NCBI RefSeq assembly: GCF_000828815.1
Contig: NZ_AP014521.1
Span: 590,001-654,000, forward strand
Direction: 5' to 3'
DNA from: Candidatus Tachikawaea gelatinosa
Lineage (GTDB): Bacteria; Pseudomonadota; Gammaproteobacteria; Enterobacterales; Enterobacteriaceae
DNA length: 64,000 nucleotides
A model generated the notes under the pieces. It did no database searches, was not told the DNA's origin, and saw nothing but the letters and a program-made list of their open reading frames with translations. Each line of letters starts with the position of its first letter. Position 1 is the first letter of the stretch. The position numbers were made by a program, and so were the translations under genes. Positions 49,583-60,849 of this stretch are shown here, in pieces.

Positions 49583-50437
49583 TTAGAGAGAATCAAAAAT
49601 TATAATCACACTTATCATTGTAATTATAAAAATAGAAAATAAAAAGTTTTTTTTTGCCCAAAGATGGTTGTTAACGTCTTTTTTAAAACCATATAAAGAT
49701 ATAGCAATCCATAAAGTATTCAGTATTATTGAAACAACTAAAAATATATAACTAGTATATCCGTTAATGCTTAATAATACATTAAATATTGTGAATAAAA
49801 ATATATAAAAAATTATATATTTTTTAGTAATAGTAATACCTTTCTTAATAGGTAATAATGGAATATTTACTTTTTTATAGTCTTTAAATCTTGATATAGC
49901 AATAGTATATGTGTGGGGTATTTGCCAAAAAAAGAACATAAAAAACAAAATCATTGAACATAAGTCTAGTTGATTAGAAACCGAACAATATCCAATAACA
50001 GGAGGAGTAGCTCCCGATAAGCTACCAATTAAAGTACTATGAATAGAATTTTTTTTAAAAAATGCAGTATAAAAAAGAACATATATTATAAATCCTAAAA
50101 AAGCAATAAAAGTCGTTAAATAATTCATCCAAAAAAAAGATAATAAAAATCCGTTAATTCCTAAAATAAAAGCATAAATAAATCCTTTTTTTAAGGAAAT
50201 AATATTTTTAGGAAAAACTCTATTATTTGTTCTTTTCATTATTCTATCAATATCACAATCTATTATGTTATTAAAAACACAACTAGATCCAATAATTAAA
50301 CTAGTACTAATTATAATTTTTAACAAATATAGATAATTAATATTTTTTTGCGATGCTAAAAAAAAACCACAAATTACAGAAAAAAGATTACCAACAATAA
50401 TTCCTGGTTTAATAATTGATAGATATGACTTAAACAT
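49583..50437 (-). CDS. cyoE: Heme O synthase (protoheme farnesyltransferase) CyoE
   Basis: 284 residues (E. coli 296). It adds a farnesyl group to heme B, giving the heme O of cytochrome bo. A UbiA-family membrane protein with about nine spans. The prenyl-diphosphate motif is NNIIDCDIDRIMKRTNNR near residue 56, with a second conserved loop at SRFKDYKKVNIPLLP. Last gene of cyoABCDE, 10 bp after cyoD. It depends on isoprenoids supplied through IspH. Confidence 0.95.
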   Translation of the reverse strand: MFKSYLSIIKPGIIVGNLFSVICGFFLASQKNINYLYLLKIIISTSLIIGSSCVFNNIIDCDIDRIMKRTNNRVFPKNIISLKKGFIYAFILGINGFLLSFFWMNYLTTFIAFLGFIIYVLFYTAFFKKNSIHSTLIGSLSGATPPVIGYCSVSNQLDLCSMILFFMFFFWQIPHTYTIAISRFKDYKKVNIPLLPIKKGITITKKYIIFYIFLFTIFNVLLSINGYTSYIFLVVSIILNTLWIAISLYGFKKDVNNHLWAKKNFLFSIFIITMISVIIIFDSL

Positions 50438-50447
50438 GTCTGTTCTT

Positions 50448-50777
50448 TTAAAAACTCATCATATTATAATTAAGATGATACATAATCCATAATGAACCAA
50501 AGAAAATTATCATAACTATTATGAAACAAAAAAGAATAGTAACTAAATTCCATTTTTCTTCATCCTTTTTATTGATGTGTAAAAAAAATATAGAATGTAC
50601 TAAAATTTGAAAAATAGCACATACTATTATTGTAAAAAGTTTTTGTTTTTTTGAAAATTGATTATTTATTGCAATAAAGAATGGAATTATTGTTAATATA
50701 ATTGAATATAAAAAACCTAATAAATAAGATTTAAAATACTTAAATTTTGATTGAGTATCACAAGATTTTTTATGCAT
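50448..50777 (-). CDS. cyoD: Cytochrome bo oxidase subunit IV CyoD
   Basis: 109 residues, as in E. coli. A small three-span subunit that helps assemble the oxidase. Hydrophobic segments at about 17-37, 44-68 and 78-103, with HSIFFLHINKKDEEKWN between the last two as in the family. Its ATG overlaps the last base of the cyoC stop (TAATG). Sequence conservation is low but position and topology settle the call. Confidence 0.93.
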   Translation of the reverse strand: MHKKSCDTQSKFKYFKSYLLGFLYSIILTIIPFFIAINNQFSKKQKLFTIIVCAIFQILVHSIFFLHINKKDEEKWNLVTILFCFIIVMIIFFGSLWIMYHLNYNMMSF

Positions 50778-51367
50778 TATATTGTTCCTATTAAATATAC
50801 CAAACTAAAAACACATATCCATATTAAATCTAAAAAATGCCAAAAAAGACTAAAACATATAAGACGGGTGTTATTATTTCTATTTAAACCGTTTTTAGTT
50901 ATATGAGAAATTAAAAGTAATATCCAAAAAATACCTGTCGTAACATGAATAGCATGTGTCCCTACTAATAAAAAAAAACTAGATAAAAAACTACTTTTAC
51001 TAGGCACATATCCTTTTGCAATTAAATGATAAAATTCATATGATTCCATTCCTATAAAAGAAATGCCAAGTAATAAAGTCATTAATAACCATAAATATAC
51101 AAAACTTTTTATTTTATTTTTAGCATAAATCACTGATAAACCACAAGTAAGAGAGCTTAAAAGCAAAATAACAGTTTCAAAAAATACAAATTTAAGTGAA
51201 AAAATATCTTTTCCTGATGGCCCTCCTGCTGTATTACTTACCAATACAGCATAAGTAGCAAACAAAGTTGCAAAAAGAATGCAATCACTCATTAAATAAG
51301 TCCAAAAACCAAAAATTTTCTTATCATCAATAGATGAGGAACGTGAATGTAATAAATTATTCTGCAT
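50777..51367 (-). CDS. cyoC: Cytochrome bo oxidase subunit III CyoC
   Basis: 196 residues (E. coli 204). A five-span membrane subunit of the terminal oxidase. The N-terminal [22 protein letters not shown] and the central [17 protein letters not shown] are hallmark subunit III segments, as is [16 protein letters not shown]. It starts inside the last 11 bp of cyoB, so translation is coupled. Confidence 0.96.
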   Translation of the reverse strand: MQNNLLHSRSSSIDDKKIFGFWTYLMSDCILFATLFATYAVLVSNTAGGPSGKDIFSLKFVFFETVILLLSSLTCGLSVIYAKNKIKSFVYLWLLMTLLLGISFIGMESYEFYHLIAKGYVPSKSSFLSSFFLLVGTHAIHVTTGIFWILLLISHITKNGLNRNNNTRLICFSLFWHFLDLIWICVFSLVYLIGTI

Positions 51368-53345
51368 AATTTAAACCTGTTTTATTTATTTTTTGTAAGT
51401 ATTTTTTTTCAATTTTCTTAATTTCTTTCTTTGAAATTATATAATGTAAATCTTCATCAAAACTTTTAATAACTAATAATGCAACAATACTTAAAAAAGA
51501 TACAACAGATAACCACCAAATATACCAAATCATTGAAAAACCAAAAATAGTTGTAAAAATAGACATAATAACTCCTATTTTTGTATTCTTAGGCATGACT
51601 ATATCTTCAATATTTTTTTTAATGCTACGAATATTTTTTTTCTTTTCCCATAATGCATCTCTTGAATTTACTACTGGAATAGTTGAAAAATTATATACTG
51701 GAGGAGGGGAGCTCATCATCCATTCTAAAGTTCTACCATCCCATGGATCTCCTGATAGATCAGCGTTTTTTTTACGATCACGAATCGAAACAAAAATCAT
51801 AATCATTTGGCATAAAATTCCTATTCCAATAATAGCTACACCTATACTAGCAACAATTAAAAAAGGATGAAATTGTGAATCAATGTTTTGACTAATACGA
51901 CGTGTCATACCCATGAAACCTAAAAAATAAAGAGGAATAAAAGCTAACAAAAACCCAGTGATCCAACAAAAAAAAGCACTTTTACCCCACTTTTCGTTTA
52001 AAGTAAATCCAAATGCTTTTGGAAACCAGTATGTTATACCTGCCATACAACCAAAAACAACACCTCCAATTATTACATTATGAAAATGTGCAACTAAAAA
52101 CAAACTATTATGTAACAGAAAATCAGCACCAGGCACTGACATCAAAACGCCTGCAGCTCCACCAATAGTAAAAGTTATAAGAAAACCGATGGTCCAAAAC
52201 ATAATTGAATTAAAATAAATTCTTCCTTGATACATAGTAAATAACCAATTAAAAATTTTTACGCCGGTTGGAATAGCAATAATCATAGTCATAATTCCAA
52301 AGAAAGCGTTGACGTTCGCTCCTGCACCCATAGTAAAAAAATGATGTAACCATACTATAAATGATAGTACAGTAATTGCTAAAGTAGCCCATACTAAAGA
52401 ATGATATCCAAATAATCTTTTTTTTGAAAAAGTTGCAGTTACTTCTGAAAATATCCCAAATACTGGTAATATTAGTATATAAACTTCAGGATGCCCCCAA
52501 ATCCAAATAAGATTGACATACATCATTGGGTTTCCACCCATAGTGTTTGTAAAAAAATGAAATCCTAAATAACGATCTAATGTCAACATCAGCAATGTTG
52601 CAGTTAATACTGGAAAAGCAGTAATAATTAGTATATTAGAACATAATGATGTCCAAGTAAAAACTGGCATTTTAAACAAACTCATTCCTGGAGCACGCAT
52701 TTTTAAGATAGTCACAAAAAAATTTATACCAGTCAGCGTTGTACCAATACCAGAAATCTGAAGTGCCCAAATCCAATAATCTACACCCACACCTGGACTA
52801 TATTCTATACCTGATAATGGAGGATATGATAACCATCCTGTTTGTGCAAATTCTCCTATACCTAGTGCAAGATTTATTAGTATTACACTTGAAAATGTTA
52901 ACCAAAAACTCAAATTATTTAAAAATGGAAATGCTACATCTCTTGTTCCAATTTGAAGAGGTACTATAAAGTTCATAAATCCAATTACTAGTGGCATAGC
53001 AACGAAAAATATCATAATTACACCATGAGCAGTAAATACCTGATCATAATGATGAGGAGGTAAAAATCCTGGCTTTCCGCCTGATGCAAGAACCTGTTGC
53101 GCACGCATCATTATAGCATCAGCAAATCCCCTAATTAGCATAATAAATGCTAATATTATGTACATAATTCCTATTTTTTTATGGTCTACAGAAGTGAACC
53201 ATTCATTCCATAAATATTTCCATTTTTTTAAAAAAGTTATTGCTATTATAATAGATAATATAATAAAAAAAATGCTAGTAATTGTTACCATAATTATCGG
53301 ATCATGATATGGTATTGCATCTAAAGTTAACTTTCCAAACATCAT
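51357..53345 (-). CDS. cyoB: Cytochrome bo oxidase subunit I CyoB
   Basis: 662 residues (E. coli 663). The catalytic subunit that reduces oxygen to water with electrons from ubiquinol and pumps protons. The low-spin heme His is in [14 protein letters not shown]. The CuB/binuclear ligands are in [15 protein letters not shown] and WLHHFFTMG, and the second heme pair is in [12 protein letters not shown]. About 15 spans are visible. It is one of the better conserved genes here, pointing to an aerobic symbiont. Confidence 0.98.
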   Translation of the reverse strand: MMFGKLTLDAIPYHDPIIMVTITSIFFIILSIIIAITFLKKWKYLWNEWFTSVDHKKIGIMYIILAFIMLIRGFADAIMMRAQQVLASGGKPGFLPPHHYDQVFTAHGVIMIFFVAMPLVIGFMNFIVPLQIGTRDVAFPFLNNLSFWLTFSSVILINLALGIGEFAQTGWLSYPPLSGIEYSPGVGVDYWIWALQISGIGTTLTGINFFVTILKMRAPGMSLFKMPVFTWTSLCSNILIITAFPVLTATLLMLTLDRYLGFHFFTNTMGGNPMMYVNLIWIWGHPEVYILILPVFGIFSEVTATFSKKRLFGYHSLVWATLAITVLSFIVWLHHFFTMGAGANVNAFFGIMTMIIAIPTGVKIFNWLFTMYQGRIYFNSIMFWTIGFLITFTIGGAAGVLMSVPGADFLLHNSLFLVAHFHNVIIGGVVFGCMAGITYWFPKAFGFTLNEKWGKSAFFCWITGFLLAFIPLYFLGFMGMTRRISQNIDSQFHPFLIVASIGVAIIGIGILCQMIMIFVSIRDRKKNADLSGDPWDGRTLEWMMSSPPPVYNFSTIPVVNSRDALWEKKKNIRSIKKNIEDIVMPKNTKIGVIMSIFTTIFGFSMIWYIWWLSVVSFLSIVALLVIKSFDEDLHYIISKKEIKKIEKKYLQKINKTGLNYAE

Positions 53346-53373
53346 TTTTCCTTAAATTTTATATTAAAAATTT

Positions 53374-54252
53374 TTAATTTTTATTGATATGGTGACTTTT
53401 ATGATTCATTTCAAATTTATGAATAATCATTGAAAAAAGGTCAGGATTGGCAATAGAAAAATATTTAATTTGGTAATCTTCGCTCGTTTTTTCTAATTTT
53501 GAAAAATCATTTAAATTTTCTAATTTATTTTTAGATTGTTTTACTTTTTCAATCCATGATTTAAAATCTTTTTCTTGATTTGTTCCAATTGCTTCAAATT
53601 TCATATTAGAAAAACCATTTCCGCTAAAATTTGAAGAAATTCCACGATATTTTCCAGCTTTATTAGCAATAAGGTATAATTTTGTTTTCATTCCAGCCAT
53701 AGCATATATTTGACTACCAAGAGATGGAATAAAAAAAGAATTCATGACTGAATTAGAGGTAATATTAAAAACTAAGGGAACATTAATTGGAAAAACTATT
53801 TGATTAATCGTAGCAATTTTCTCTTTAGGATAAATAAATAACCATTTCCAATTCATAGCAATCACATTAATTTCAATAGGATTTTTACTAGATATTAGCG
53901 GTTTACTAGGTTCTAATTTTTTAGTTGATTTCCAAGTAATAATTCCAAGACATATTATTATTATAATTGGAACAGTCCACACTATTATTTCTATAGTATG
54001 AGATTTTGACCAATTGGGTGTATACTTTGCAGATTTATTAGAAGATCTATATTTCCAAGCAAATGCTATAATCATAAAAATTACTGGGATAACAATAATT
54101 AACATTAAAGAAAGAGAAATGAGAATGAGATATTTTTGTTCTGTTGCGATTTGTCCTTTTGGGACAAAAAAATTATCACAACCTAATAATAAACAACTAA
54201 AAATTGTTACTAAAATAAATTTATAACTGGTAACGTGTTTTTCAATACTCAT
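53374..54252 (-). CDS. cyoA: Cytochrome bo oxidase subunit II CyoA (lipoprotein)
   Basis: 292 residues from the ATG at 54252 (E. coli 315). This start has a clear Shine-Dalgarno (GAGGTT, 54256-54261) and begins MSIEKHVTSYKF. An in-frame upstream ATG at 54291 would add 13 residues without support. The lipobox LLLGC near residue 24 marks acylation and cleavage by LspA. Two spans follow, then a cupredoxin domain without the CuA ligands, as normal for quinol oxidases (NSVMNSFFIPSLGSQIY). The histidine-rich E. coli tail is shortened to HKSHHINKN. First gene of the operon. Confidence 0.95.
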   Translation of the reverse strand: MSIEKHVTSYKFILVTIFSCLLLGCDNFFVPKGQIATEQKYLILISLSLMLIIVIPVIFMIIAFAWKYRSSNKSAKYTPNWSKSHTIEIIVWTVPIIIIICLGIITWKSTKKLEPSKPLISSKNPIEINVIAMNWKWLFIYPKEKIATINQIVFPINVPLVFNITSNSVMNSFFIPSLGSQIYAMAGMKTKLYLIANKAGKYRGISSNFSGNGFSNMKFEAIGTNQEKDFKSWIEKVKQSKNKLENLNDFSKLEKTSEDYQIKYFSIANPDLFSMIIHKFEMNHKSHHINKN

Positions 54253-54632
54253 TTTAACCTCAAAAAATTTACTTTTTAATATTAATAACATTCCTAAACT
54301 AATTTTTTTAAAAATTTTTGTTGTTTTTTTACATAAAAAACAATAAAAAATTATTATTTATAGATTTTTTTTTATATAAGTATAGAAAAATAATTTACTA
54401 TAAATATATTTTACTCTATTTTTATAACAAAAGTTAATTTTTTGTATAAAAATTATGTATCATTACAAATAATTCTTGCTATTTAAATATAAATTTTTTT
54501 GATAAAATTTTTACAAAAACAATAAAGAATTTTTAATTATTTTAGAGTTTTTGAAAAATTTTATAACAATTTATACTAACAAAAAAAATAAATAAAATTT
54601 GATATATAATAATATTTTTCTTAAGGAAAAAA
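54253..54632. other. Divergent cyoA / tig intergenic region
   Basis: 380 bp of non-coding DNA between cyoA and tig, which must contain both promoters. One stem is visible: 54315-54329 pairs with 54335-54349 (14 of 15) around a 5-nt loop, made mostly of T- and A-runs. No ArcA or Fnr site can be supported by eye. Confidence 0.5.
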
Positions 54633-55922
54633 ATGACGAGTATAGAAAAAACAACTAAAAATATTGAACATAATATACAAATAAAAATTAACTATGAAAT
54701 TTTTAAAGAAAATCTTAAAAAAGAACTTATCAAGCTTTCAAAAAAAGTTCACATCAATGGATTTAGAAAAGGTAAAATACCTCTCAATATAATTGCTCAG
54801 CATTATGAAAAAAAAGTTACACAAGAAGTTATTTCAGACTTAATAAAAAATGATATAGAAAAAATAGCTAAAAAAAATAAATTACATATCATCGAAAATT
54901 CACTAGAATATAAAATAATTAATAAAGAAAAAGATAACCTAATTTTTTCTACAATGTTTGAAACATATCCAGAAATTAATTTAATAGACTTAAAAAATAT
55001 TACAATTGAAAAACCGATCGTTGAAATACAAGAGAAAGATATTCAAAAAATATTATCTGTAATTAAGGAAAAAAAAAATTTTTGGCAAGACAGTAATCAA
55101 CCTATAGCAATAGGTGATAGAGTAACTATTAACTACAAAGGTATGCTTGGTAAAAAAGAATTAAGCGACATTAATGTATCTAATTTTATTTTAACAATTG
55201 ATAAAAAAAAACAACATTCTTTTTTAGAAGCAAATCTAATTGGTCGTAAAAAACATGAATTAGTGATGATAGATATCACTTTTCCTAAAGACTATAGTAT
55301 TTCTAAAATTAGAGAAAAAATTGTAACATTTTCTATATTTATTAAAAAAGTAGAAAAGTTTACATTACCTCATTTTACAAAAAACTTTGTTAGAAATTTT
55401 GATATAAAAAATCTTGAAAAAGATAAAATTTATTCTGTAATAAAAAGTTACATGGAAAAAGAGTTAAAAAAATCAATAAATGATTTTATCATGTTACAAA
55501 TTAATTCAAAAGTGATACAAAAAAATCAGTTTTTTTTACCTAAAACTTTACTACAAGAAGAAATAAAAATATTAAGTTATCAAATAAAAAATTCTCAAAA
55601 AGATATAAAAAATATAATACATTTTATTTCTGAAGATATAATAAGAAAAGAAGCAAAAAATTATATAAAGAAAAAATTATTTTTTAAAAAAATTATTAAC
55701 GTTTATGATATTAAGGTCGATGATAAAAAAATTCAAAATATGGTTCAAAGCTTTATTAATTCTCATGAAAAACCGAATCAAGCATTACGTTTTTTACAAA
55801 AAAACAACATATTTATACAACATATATATAATATGATTATGGAAGAAGAAATAATAAAAAATATTTTGAATAATGTGATTATTAAAGAAAAAAAAGTAAC
55901 ATTTGAAAAATTTATGAACTAA
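54633..55922 (+). CDS. tig: Trigger factor
   Basis: 429 residues (E. coli 432). A ribosome-bound chaperone that meets nascent chains. The ribosome-docking signature GFRKGKIP near residue 44 is intact. The FKBP-like domain (about 150-245) starts at GDRVTINYKGML, but the usual substrate-pocket aromatics are reduced. The C-terminal helical arms are rich in Lys and Ile. First of the tig-clpP-clpX-lon-hupB series kept in E. coli order. Confidence 0.96.
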   Translation: MTSIEKTTKNIEHNIQIKINYEIFKENLKKELIKLSKKVHINGFRKGKIPLNIIAQHYEKKVTQEVISDLIKNDIEKIAKKNKLHIIENSLEYKIINKEKDNLIFSTMFETYPEINLIDLKNITIEKPIVEIQEKDIQKILSVIKEKKNFWQDSNQPIAIGDRVTINYKGMLGKKELSDINVSNFILTIDKKKQHSFLEANLIGRKKHELVMIDITFPKDYSISKIREKIVTFSIFIKKVEKFTLPHFTKNFVRNFDIKNLEKDKIYSVIKSYMEKELKKSINDFIMLQINSKVIQKNQFFLPKTLLQEEIKILSYQIKNSQKDIKNIIHFISEDIIRKEAKNYIKKKLFFKKIINVYDIKVDDKKIQNMVQSFINSHEKPNQALRFLQKNNIFIQHIYNMIMEEEIIKNILNNVIIKEKKVTFEKFMN

Positions 55923-56077
55923 AATAACTTTACGTATATATTTATATATTTTTTACTTTTTTAAAAATAGCTTAATTTTTAAAACAAAAAACAAATTTAA
56001 ACTATATAAAATAGTAAAAAAATAAATTATTCATTAATTAAACGACAAACATTTTATGTTTTATCTAGGATAGAATA

Positions 56078-56698
56078 ATGAAGTTTAATAAAGAGAAATC
56101 TTTTATTTATAATATGGGATTAGTTCCGATTGTAATAGAAAAAACACATTATGGTGAACGTGCTTATGATATTTATTCGCGACTTCTTAAGGAAAGAATA
56201 ATATTTTTAACAGGCGCAATAGAAGATAATATGGCAAATTTAATTGTAGCACAGATATTATTTTTAGAAGCAGATAATCCTGAAAAAGATATTTATTTAT
56301 ATATAAATTCACCAGGAGGAGTAATTACTGCTGGTATGTCTATTTATGATACAATTCAGTTTATTAAACCCGATGTAAGTACTATATGTATAGGTCAGGC
56401 ATGTTCTATGGGTGCTTTTTTATTAGCTGTAGGAAAAAAAGGAAAACGTTTTTGTTTGCCTAATGCAAGAGTTATGATTCATCAACCGATGGGTGAATAT
56501 CATGGACAGGCAACAGATATTGAAATTCATGCTAAAGAAATTTTAAATGTAAAAAAACGCATGAATATATTAATGTCAAAACATACTGGAAAAAGTTTAG
56601 AAGAAATTCAAAAGGACACTGAAAGAGATTGCTTTTTATCTGCAGAAGAAGCATTGCAATATGGCTTAATAGATTCGATCCTAAAAAATCGTAAATAA
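56078..56698 (+). CDS. clpP: ATP-dependent Clp protease proteolytic subunit ClpP
   Basis: 206 residues (E. coli 207). The tetradecameric serine protease driven by ClpX. Catalytic Ser in [11 protein letters not shown], His in [16 protein letters not shown], and the Asp in [13 protein letters not shown]. The N-terminal propeptide is short, as in E. coli. Strongly conserved. clpX follows after 103 bp. Confidence 0.97.
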   Translation: MKFNKEKSFIYNMGLVPIVIEKTHYGERAYDIYSRLLKERIIFLTGAIEDNMANLIVAQILFLEADNPEKDIYLYINSPGGVITAGMSIYDTIQFIKPDVSTICIGQACSMGAFLLAVGKKGKRFCLPNARVMIHQPMGEYHGQATDIEIHAKEILNVKKRMNILMSKHTGKSLEEIQKDTERDCFLSAEEALQYGLIDSILKNRK

Positions 56699-56801
56699 AA
56701 TTATATGCTATTTTTTATAATTAAATAAAATGACAAAAAATATAAAAAATTTTGATATTCTTATTTACCAATAATTTCTATTTAGAGAAAAAGGTAAAAA
56801 A

Positions 56802-58094
56802 ATGACGGAAGATAGTAAAAACGATTCTGAAAAGTTATTACATTGTTCTTTCTGTAATAAAAGTCAAGATGAAATAAAAAAATTTATTGCAGGATTATCT
56901 GCTTATATTTGTTATAATTGCATTAGTCTGTGTTATAAAATTATATCTGAAGATACTAAAACAGTTACAAAAAAAGTTAAAAAAGAAAAAAAAGAAGAAA
57001 AAAAAATATTTTTAACACCTAAAAAAATTTATTCTAACCTAGATGATTATGTTATAGGGCAAGAAAAAGCTAAAAAGGTTTTAGCAGTTGCTGTCTATAA
57101 TCATTATAAACGTATAAATAACGATATTAAAGATGATGTAGAAATTGGTAAAAGTAATATATTACTAATTGGACCAACTGGTAGTGGTAAAACTCTACTA
57201 GCTGAAACATTAGCACGTCATTTGGAAATTCCTTTTACAATAGCAGATGCTACTACTTTAACAGAAGCAGGATATGTTGGTGAAGACGTAGAAAATATTA
57301 TTCATAAACTTTTACAAAAATGTGAGTATGATGTTAAAAAAGCACAAAAAGGTATTATTTATATTGATGAAATTGATAAAATTTCAAGAAAATTGGATAA
57401 TCCATCAATTACTAGAGACGTCTCAGGAGAAGGGGTACAACAAGCTTTATTGAAATTGATTGAAGGAACTGTTGCAGCTATACCCCCACAAGGAGGGAGA
57501 AAACATCCCCAGCAAGAATTTTTATATGTAGATACTTCTAAAATATTATTTATTTGTGGTGGATCATTTGATGGATTAGAAAAATTAATTGAAAAGCGTA
57601 TAGAAAGTAGCTCAACAATAGGTTTTGGAGCAAAAATAAAAACTATTAAATCAAAAAAATTTAAAGAAAAAGAATTGCTTACTCAAGTAGAACCTGAAGA
57701 TTTAATAAAATTTGGTTTAATTCCAGAATTTGTAGGAAGGTTACCAATAGTTGCAACTTTAAATGAATTAAATGAAAAATCGCTCATAAAAATTTTATGT
57801 AAACCAAAAAATGCGTTAACAAAACAATATAAAAAACTTTTTCAATTTGAAGGAATAGAACTAGAATTTCTTGAAGAAGCATTGATTTTTATTGCTAAAA
57901 AAGCAATACTGCGTAATACTGGAGCTCGTGGTTTACGATCTATTATAGAAATAGCTTTACTTGAAACCATGTATAAAATTCCTTCTATAAAAGGAATTAA
58001 AAAAATAGTTATAGATAAATCTGTTATTCAAAAAAATTCTGAGCCAGAATTAATCTATAATCATGAAAGAAACAAAAATTTTCCAACAAATTGA
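56802..58094 (+). CDS. clpX: ATP-dependent unfoldase ClpX
   Basis: 430 residues (E. coli 424). It recognises tagged proteins and threads them into ClpP. The zinc-binding domain has four Cys (HCSFCNKS and [10 protein letters not shown]) in the first 45 residues. Walker A is [12 protein letters not shown], the pore loop AGYVGEDVE, Walker [12 protein letters not shown], and the Sensor 2 region [11 protein letters not shown]. The loop that contacts ClpP contains IGFGA, matching the IGF motif. Confidence 0.98.
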   Translation: MTEDSKNDSEKLLHCSFCNKSQDEIKKFIAGLSAYICYNCISLCYKIISEDTKTVTKKVKKEKKEEKKIFLTPKKIYSNLDDYVIGQEKAKKVLAVAVYNHYKRINNDIKDDVEIGKSNILLIGPTGSGKTLLAETLARHLEIPFTIADATTLTEAGYVGEDVENIIHKLLQKCEYDVKKAQKGIIYIDEIDKISRKLDNPSITRDVSGEGVQQALLKLIEGTVAAIPPQGGRKHPQQEFLYVDTSKILFICGGSFDGLEKLIEKRIESSSTIGFGAKIKTIKSKKFKEKELLTQVEPEDLIKFGLIPEFVGRLPIVATLNELNEKSLIKILCKPKNALTKQYKKLFQFEGIELEFLEEALIFIAKKAILRNTGARGLRSIIEIALLETMYKIPSIKGIKKIVIDKSVIQKNSEPELIYNHERNKNFPTN

Positions 58095-58112
58095 TCTTAA
58101 AAGGAGGAAAAA

Positions 58113-58280
58113 CTGTTTCATCTTCTATTTATCACATCTTTAGTATTAAATTTAATCTTATTATTTAATGCTTCCTTTATTCATAATAATACCTATGAGC
58201 TGAATTGCATATTTTTCTCATTATGCAGTGATGATCTAGAAAAAATACACTACCTACTATATGGGGAGAAAATCTTATGA
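58113..58280 (+). other. Possible small ORF or decayed leader between clpX and lon
   Basis: An open frame of 55 codons starts at CTG 58113, five bases after a perfect Shine-Dalgarno (AAGGAGG, 58101-58107). It ends in a TGA that overlaps the lon ATG. It would read LFHLLFITSLVLNLILLF, then a polar part with two Cys and the end YLLYGEKIL. I recognise no family. The CTG start is unusual. Alternatively this is the lon promoter region: CTGAAT (58200-58205) and CTCATTAT (58217-58224) resemble a weakened sigma-32 promoter in the place of the E. coli lon one, though with a short 11-bp spacer. Function is not established. Confidence 0.25.
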
Positions 58281-60667
58281 ATCCTACTGATCATTCTAAG
58301 TGGATTAAAATTCCCGTCTTACCGTTGCGTGACGTAGTGGTATATCCTCATATGGTAATTCCGTTATTTGTTGGCCGAGAAAAATCAGTAAAATGTCTTG
58401 AATTTGCTATGAAACATGAAAAAAAAATCATGTTAGTTGCACAAAAAGATGCATCAACGGATGACCCTAATATTAATGATCTTTTTTTTATTGGTACCAT
58501 TGCCTCAATTTTACAAATGTTGAAATTGCCCGATGGAACAATAAAAATATTAGTTGAAGGATTACAACGTGCACGTGTTATAAATTTGATAGAAGAAAAT
58601 TGTTTTATTGCAAAAGTTGAATTAATATCAATGTTTACGATAGAAAAAAAAGAAGAAAAAGTATTAATTCGTACTGCAATTAATCAATTCGAAAACTACA
58701 TTAAACTAAATAAAAAAATTCCTTCTGAAATATTAACTGCACTAAATAACATAGAAAATGCTGAACATATAGCAGATACTATTGCTGCTAATATTCCTTT
58801 AAAATTATCTGATAAACAATTAGCATTAGAAATGCTTAATACCAAAGAAATTTTTGAATATCTTATTGCTATGATGGAAGCGGAAATTGATTTATTACAA
58901 GTAGAAAAAAACATTCGTAATCGTGTCAAAAAACAAATGGAAAAAAGTCAACGAGAATATTACTTAAACGAACAAATGAAAGCTATTCAAAAAGAATTAG
59001 GAGAAATAGAGGATTTTCCAGATGAATATGAAGCTTTAAAAAGAAAAATAGACAAAGCTAACATGCCAAAGGAAACAAAAGAAAAAGTAGATTCAGAATT
59101 ACAAAAATTACGCATGATGTCTCCTATGTCTGCTGAAGCAACAGTTGTGAGAAGTTATATTGACTGGATTATTCAAGTACCTTGGAGTAAAAGAAGTAAA
59201 ATAAGAAAAGCTTTAAATACAGCTCAAAATATGTTAGATGATGATCACTATGGACTAGATCGTGTAAAAGAAAGAATTATGGAATATCTTGCTGTACAAA
59301 GTCGTGTTAACAAAATAAAAGGTCCAATTTTATGTTTAGTAGGACCACCAGGAGTAGGAAAAACTTCATTAGGACAATCTATTGCTAAAGCAACAGGAAG
59401 AAAATATGTTCGTATGGCATTAGGTGGAATAAGAGATGAAGCAGAAATTAGAGGACATCGTAGAACTTATATTGGATCCATGCCTGGAAAAATTATTCAA
59501 AAAATAGCAAAAGTTGGAGTAAAAAATCCTCTATTTTTGCTTGATGAAATAGATAAAATGTCTTCTGATATGAGAGGCGATCCAGCTTCAGCATTATTAG
59601 AAGTCCTTGATCCAGAACAAAATGCAACATTTAATGATCATTATCTTGAATTAGATTATGATTTATCTGATATTATGTTTGTTGCAACATCGAATTCTAT
59701 GGATATTCCTTCTCCTTTATTAGATCGTATGGAAGTGATTCGTTTATCTGGATATACTGAAGAAGAAAAATTAAACATTTCTAAAAAACACCTAATTCCT
59801 AAACAAATAAAAAGAAATGCTTTAAATAACAACGAAATCAATATTGATGATACTGCTATCATTGATATTATTCGTTATTATACTCGTGAAGCAGGAGTAA
59901 GAAATTTAGAACGTGAATTATCAAAAATTTGTAGAAAAGTTGTAAAATCTATTGTAATTGACAAACTTAAAGAATCTGCCAATATCACCAAAAAAAATTT
60001 AAAAAAATATCTTGGAATTAAAAATTATAGATATGATCGTAAAGCAGAAAAAAACAATATTGGACAAGTTACAGCTCTTGCATGGACTGAATGTGGAGGT
60101 GATTTGTTAACAATTGAAAGTGCTTATGTAGCTGGAAAAGGTAAGTTAATTTATACTGGTTCTTTAGGTGAAGTAATGAAAGAATCTATTCAAGCTGCGT
60201 TAACAGTTGTAAGATCAAGATCAAATATATTAAACATAAATAGTAATTTTTATGAAAAAATTGATATACATGTACATGTTCCAGAAGGAGCAACTCCAAA
60301 AGATGGACCTAGTGCTGGTATAGCAATGTGTACTGCTTTAATTTCTTGTTTAACTAATAATCCTGTACGCTCTGAAATAGCCATGACAGGTGAAATTACT
60401 TTAAGAGGTGAAATATTATCAATTGGAGGATTAAAAGAAAAATTACTTGCTGCTCATAGAGGTGGTATAAAAACAGTTATTATTCCCTATGAGAACAAAC
60501 ATGATTTGGAAGAAATTCCTTTAAATATTATTGGTAAACTAAACATTTGTCTTGTAAAACATATTGAAGAAGTATTTAGTTTATCTTTAGAAAAAGCTCC
60601 TTTTTCTTCTTCCAGAAATAATTGGAAAGGATCTATTAGTCAATCTACTGAAAAACTAATTCAATAA
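58277..60667 (+). CDS. lon: ATP-dependent protease La (Lon)
   Basis: 796 residues (E. coli 784). It degrades misfolded and regulatory proteins. The N-terminal substrate domain (about 10-200) begins IPVLPLRDVVVYPHMVIPL. The AAA+ module has GPPGVGKTSLGQ and FLLDEIDKMSSD. The protease domain has the Ser-Lys dyad in PKDGPSAGIAMCTAL and GGLKEKLLAAHRGG. The ATG follows GGGGAG (58263-58268). The tail is longer than in E. coli by about a dozen residues. Followed by hupB as in E. coli. Confidence 0.98.
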   Translation: MNPTDHSKWIKIPVLPLRDVVVYPHMVIPLFVGREKSVKCLEFAMKHEKKIMLVAQKDASTDDPNINDLFFIGTIASILQMLKLPDGTIKILVEGLQRARVINLIEENCFIAKVELISMFTIEKKEEKVLIRTAINQFENYIKLNKKIPSEILTALNNIENAEHIADTIAANIPLKLSDKQLALEMLNTKEIFEYLIAMMEAEIDLLQVEKNIRNRVKKQMEKSQREYYLNEQMKAIQKELGEIEDFPDEYEALKRKIDKANMPKETKEKVDSELQKLRMMSPMSAEATVVRSYIDWIIQVPWSKRSKIRKALNTAQNMLDDDHYGLDRVKERIMEYLAVQSRVNKIKGPILCLVGPPGVGKTSLGQSIAKATGRKYVRMALGGIRDEAEIRGHRRTYIGSMPGKIIQKIAKVGVKNPLFLLDEIDKMSSDMRGDPASALLEVLDPEQNATFNDHYLELDYDLSDIMFVATSNSMDIPSPLLDRMEVIRLSGYTEEEKLNISKKHLIPKQIKRNALNNNEINIDDTAIIDIIRYYTREAGVRNLERELSKICRKVVKSIVIDKLKESANITKKNLKKYLGIKNYRYDRKAEKNNIGQVTALAWTECGGDLLTIESAYVAGKGKLIYTGSLGEVMKESIQAALTVVRSRSNILNINSNFYEKIDIHVHVPEGATPKDGPSAGIAMCTALISCLTNNPVRSEIAMTGEITLRGEILSIGGLKEKLLAAHRGGIKTVIIPYENKHDLEEIPLNIIGKLNICLVKHIEEVFSLSLEKAPFSSSRNNWKGSISQSTEKLIQ

Positions 60668-60849
60668 ATGGATAATATAACTAGAAATATGTCAATTATT
60701 TATTTTTGTTTTATGCTATATAATAATATTTTTAATTGTATAAAAATAATTTTTTAATACATTAACATTATTTTTTATTTTTTAATATATCTAACAAGAA
60801 AAACGTTATTATAGTTATAATATTAATATTTATTAAGGAGATAAATGGA

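Noticed and set aside
54253-54291. Upstream ATG for cyoA
   Set aside because: The ATG at 54252 has the GAGGTT ribosome site and places the lipobox at normal distance; the extension overlaps that site.
54315-54349. 15-bp stem upstream of cyoA
   Set aside because: It is built from T- and A-runs, which pair by chance often at this composition.
58200-58224. Sigma-32 promoter for lon
   Set aside because: CTGAAT and CTCATTAT resemble the E. coli site, but the 11-bp spacer and mismatches make it too weak to list as a feature.
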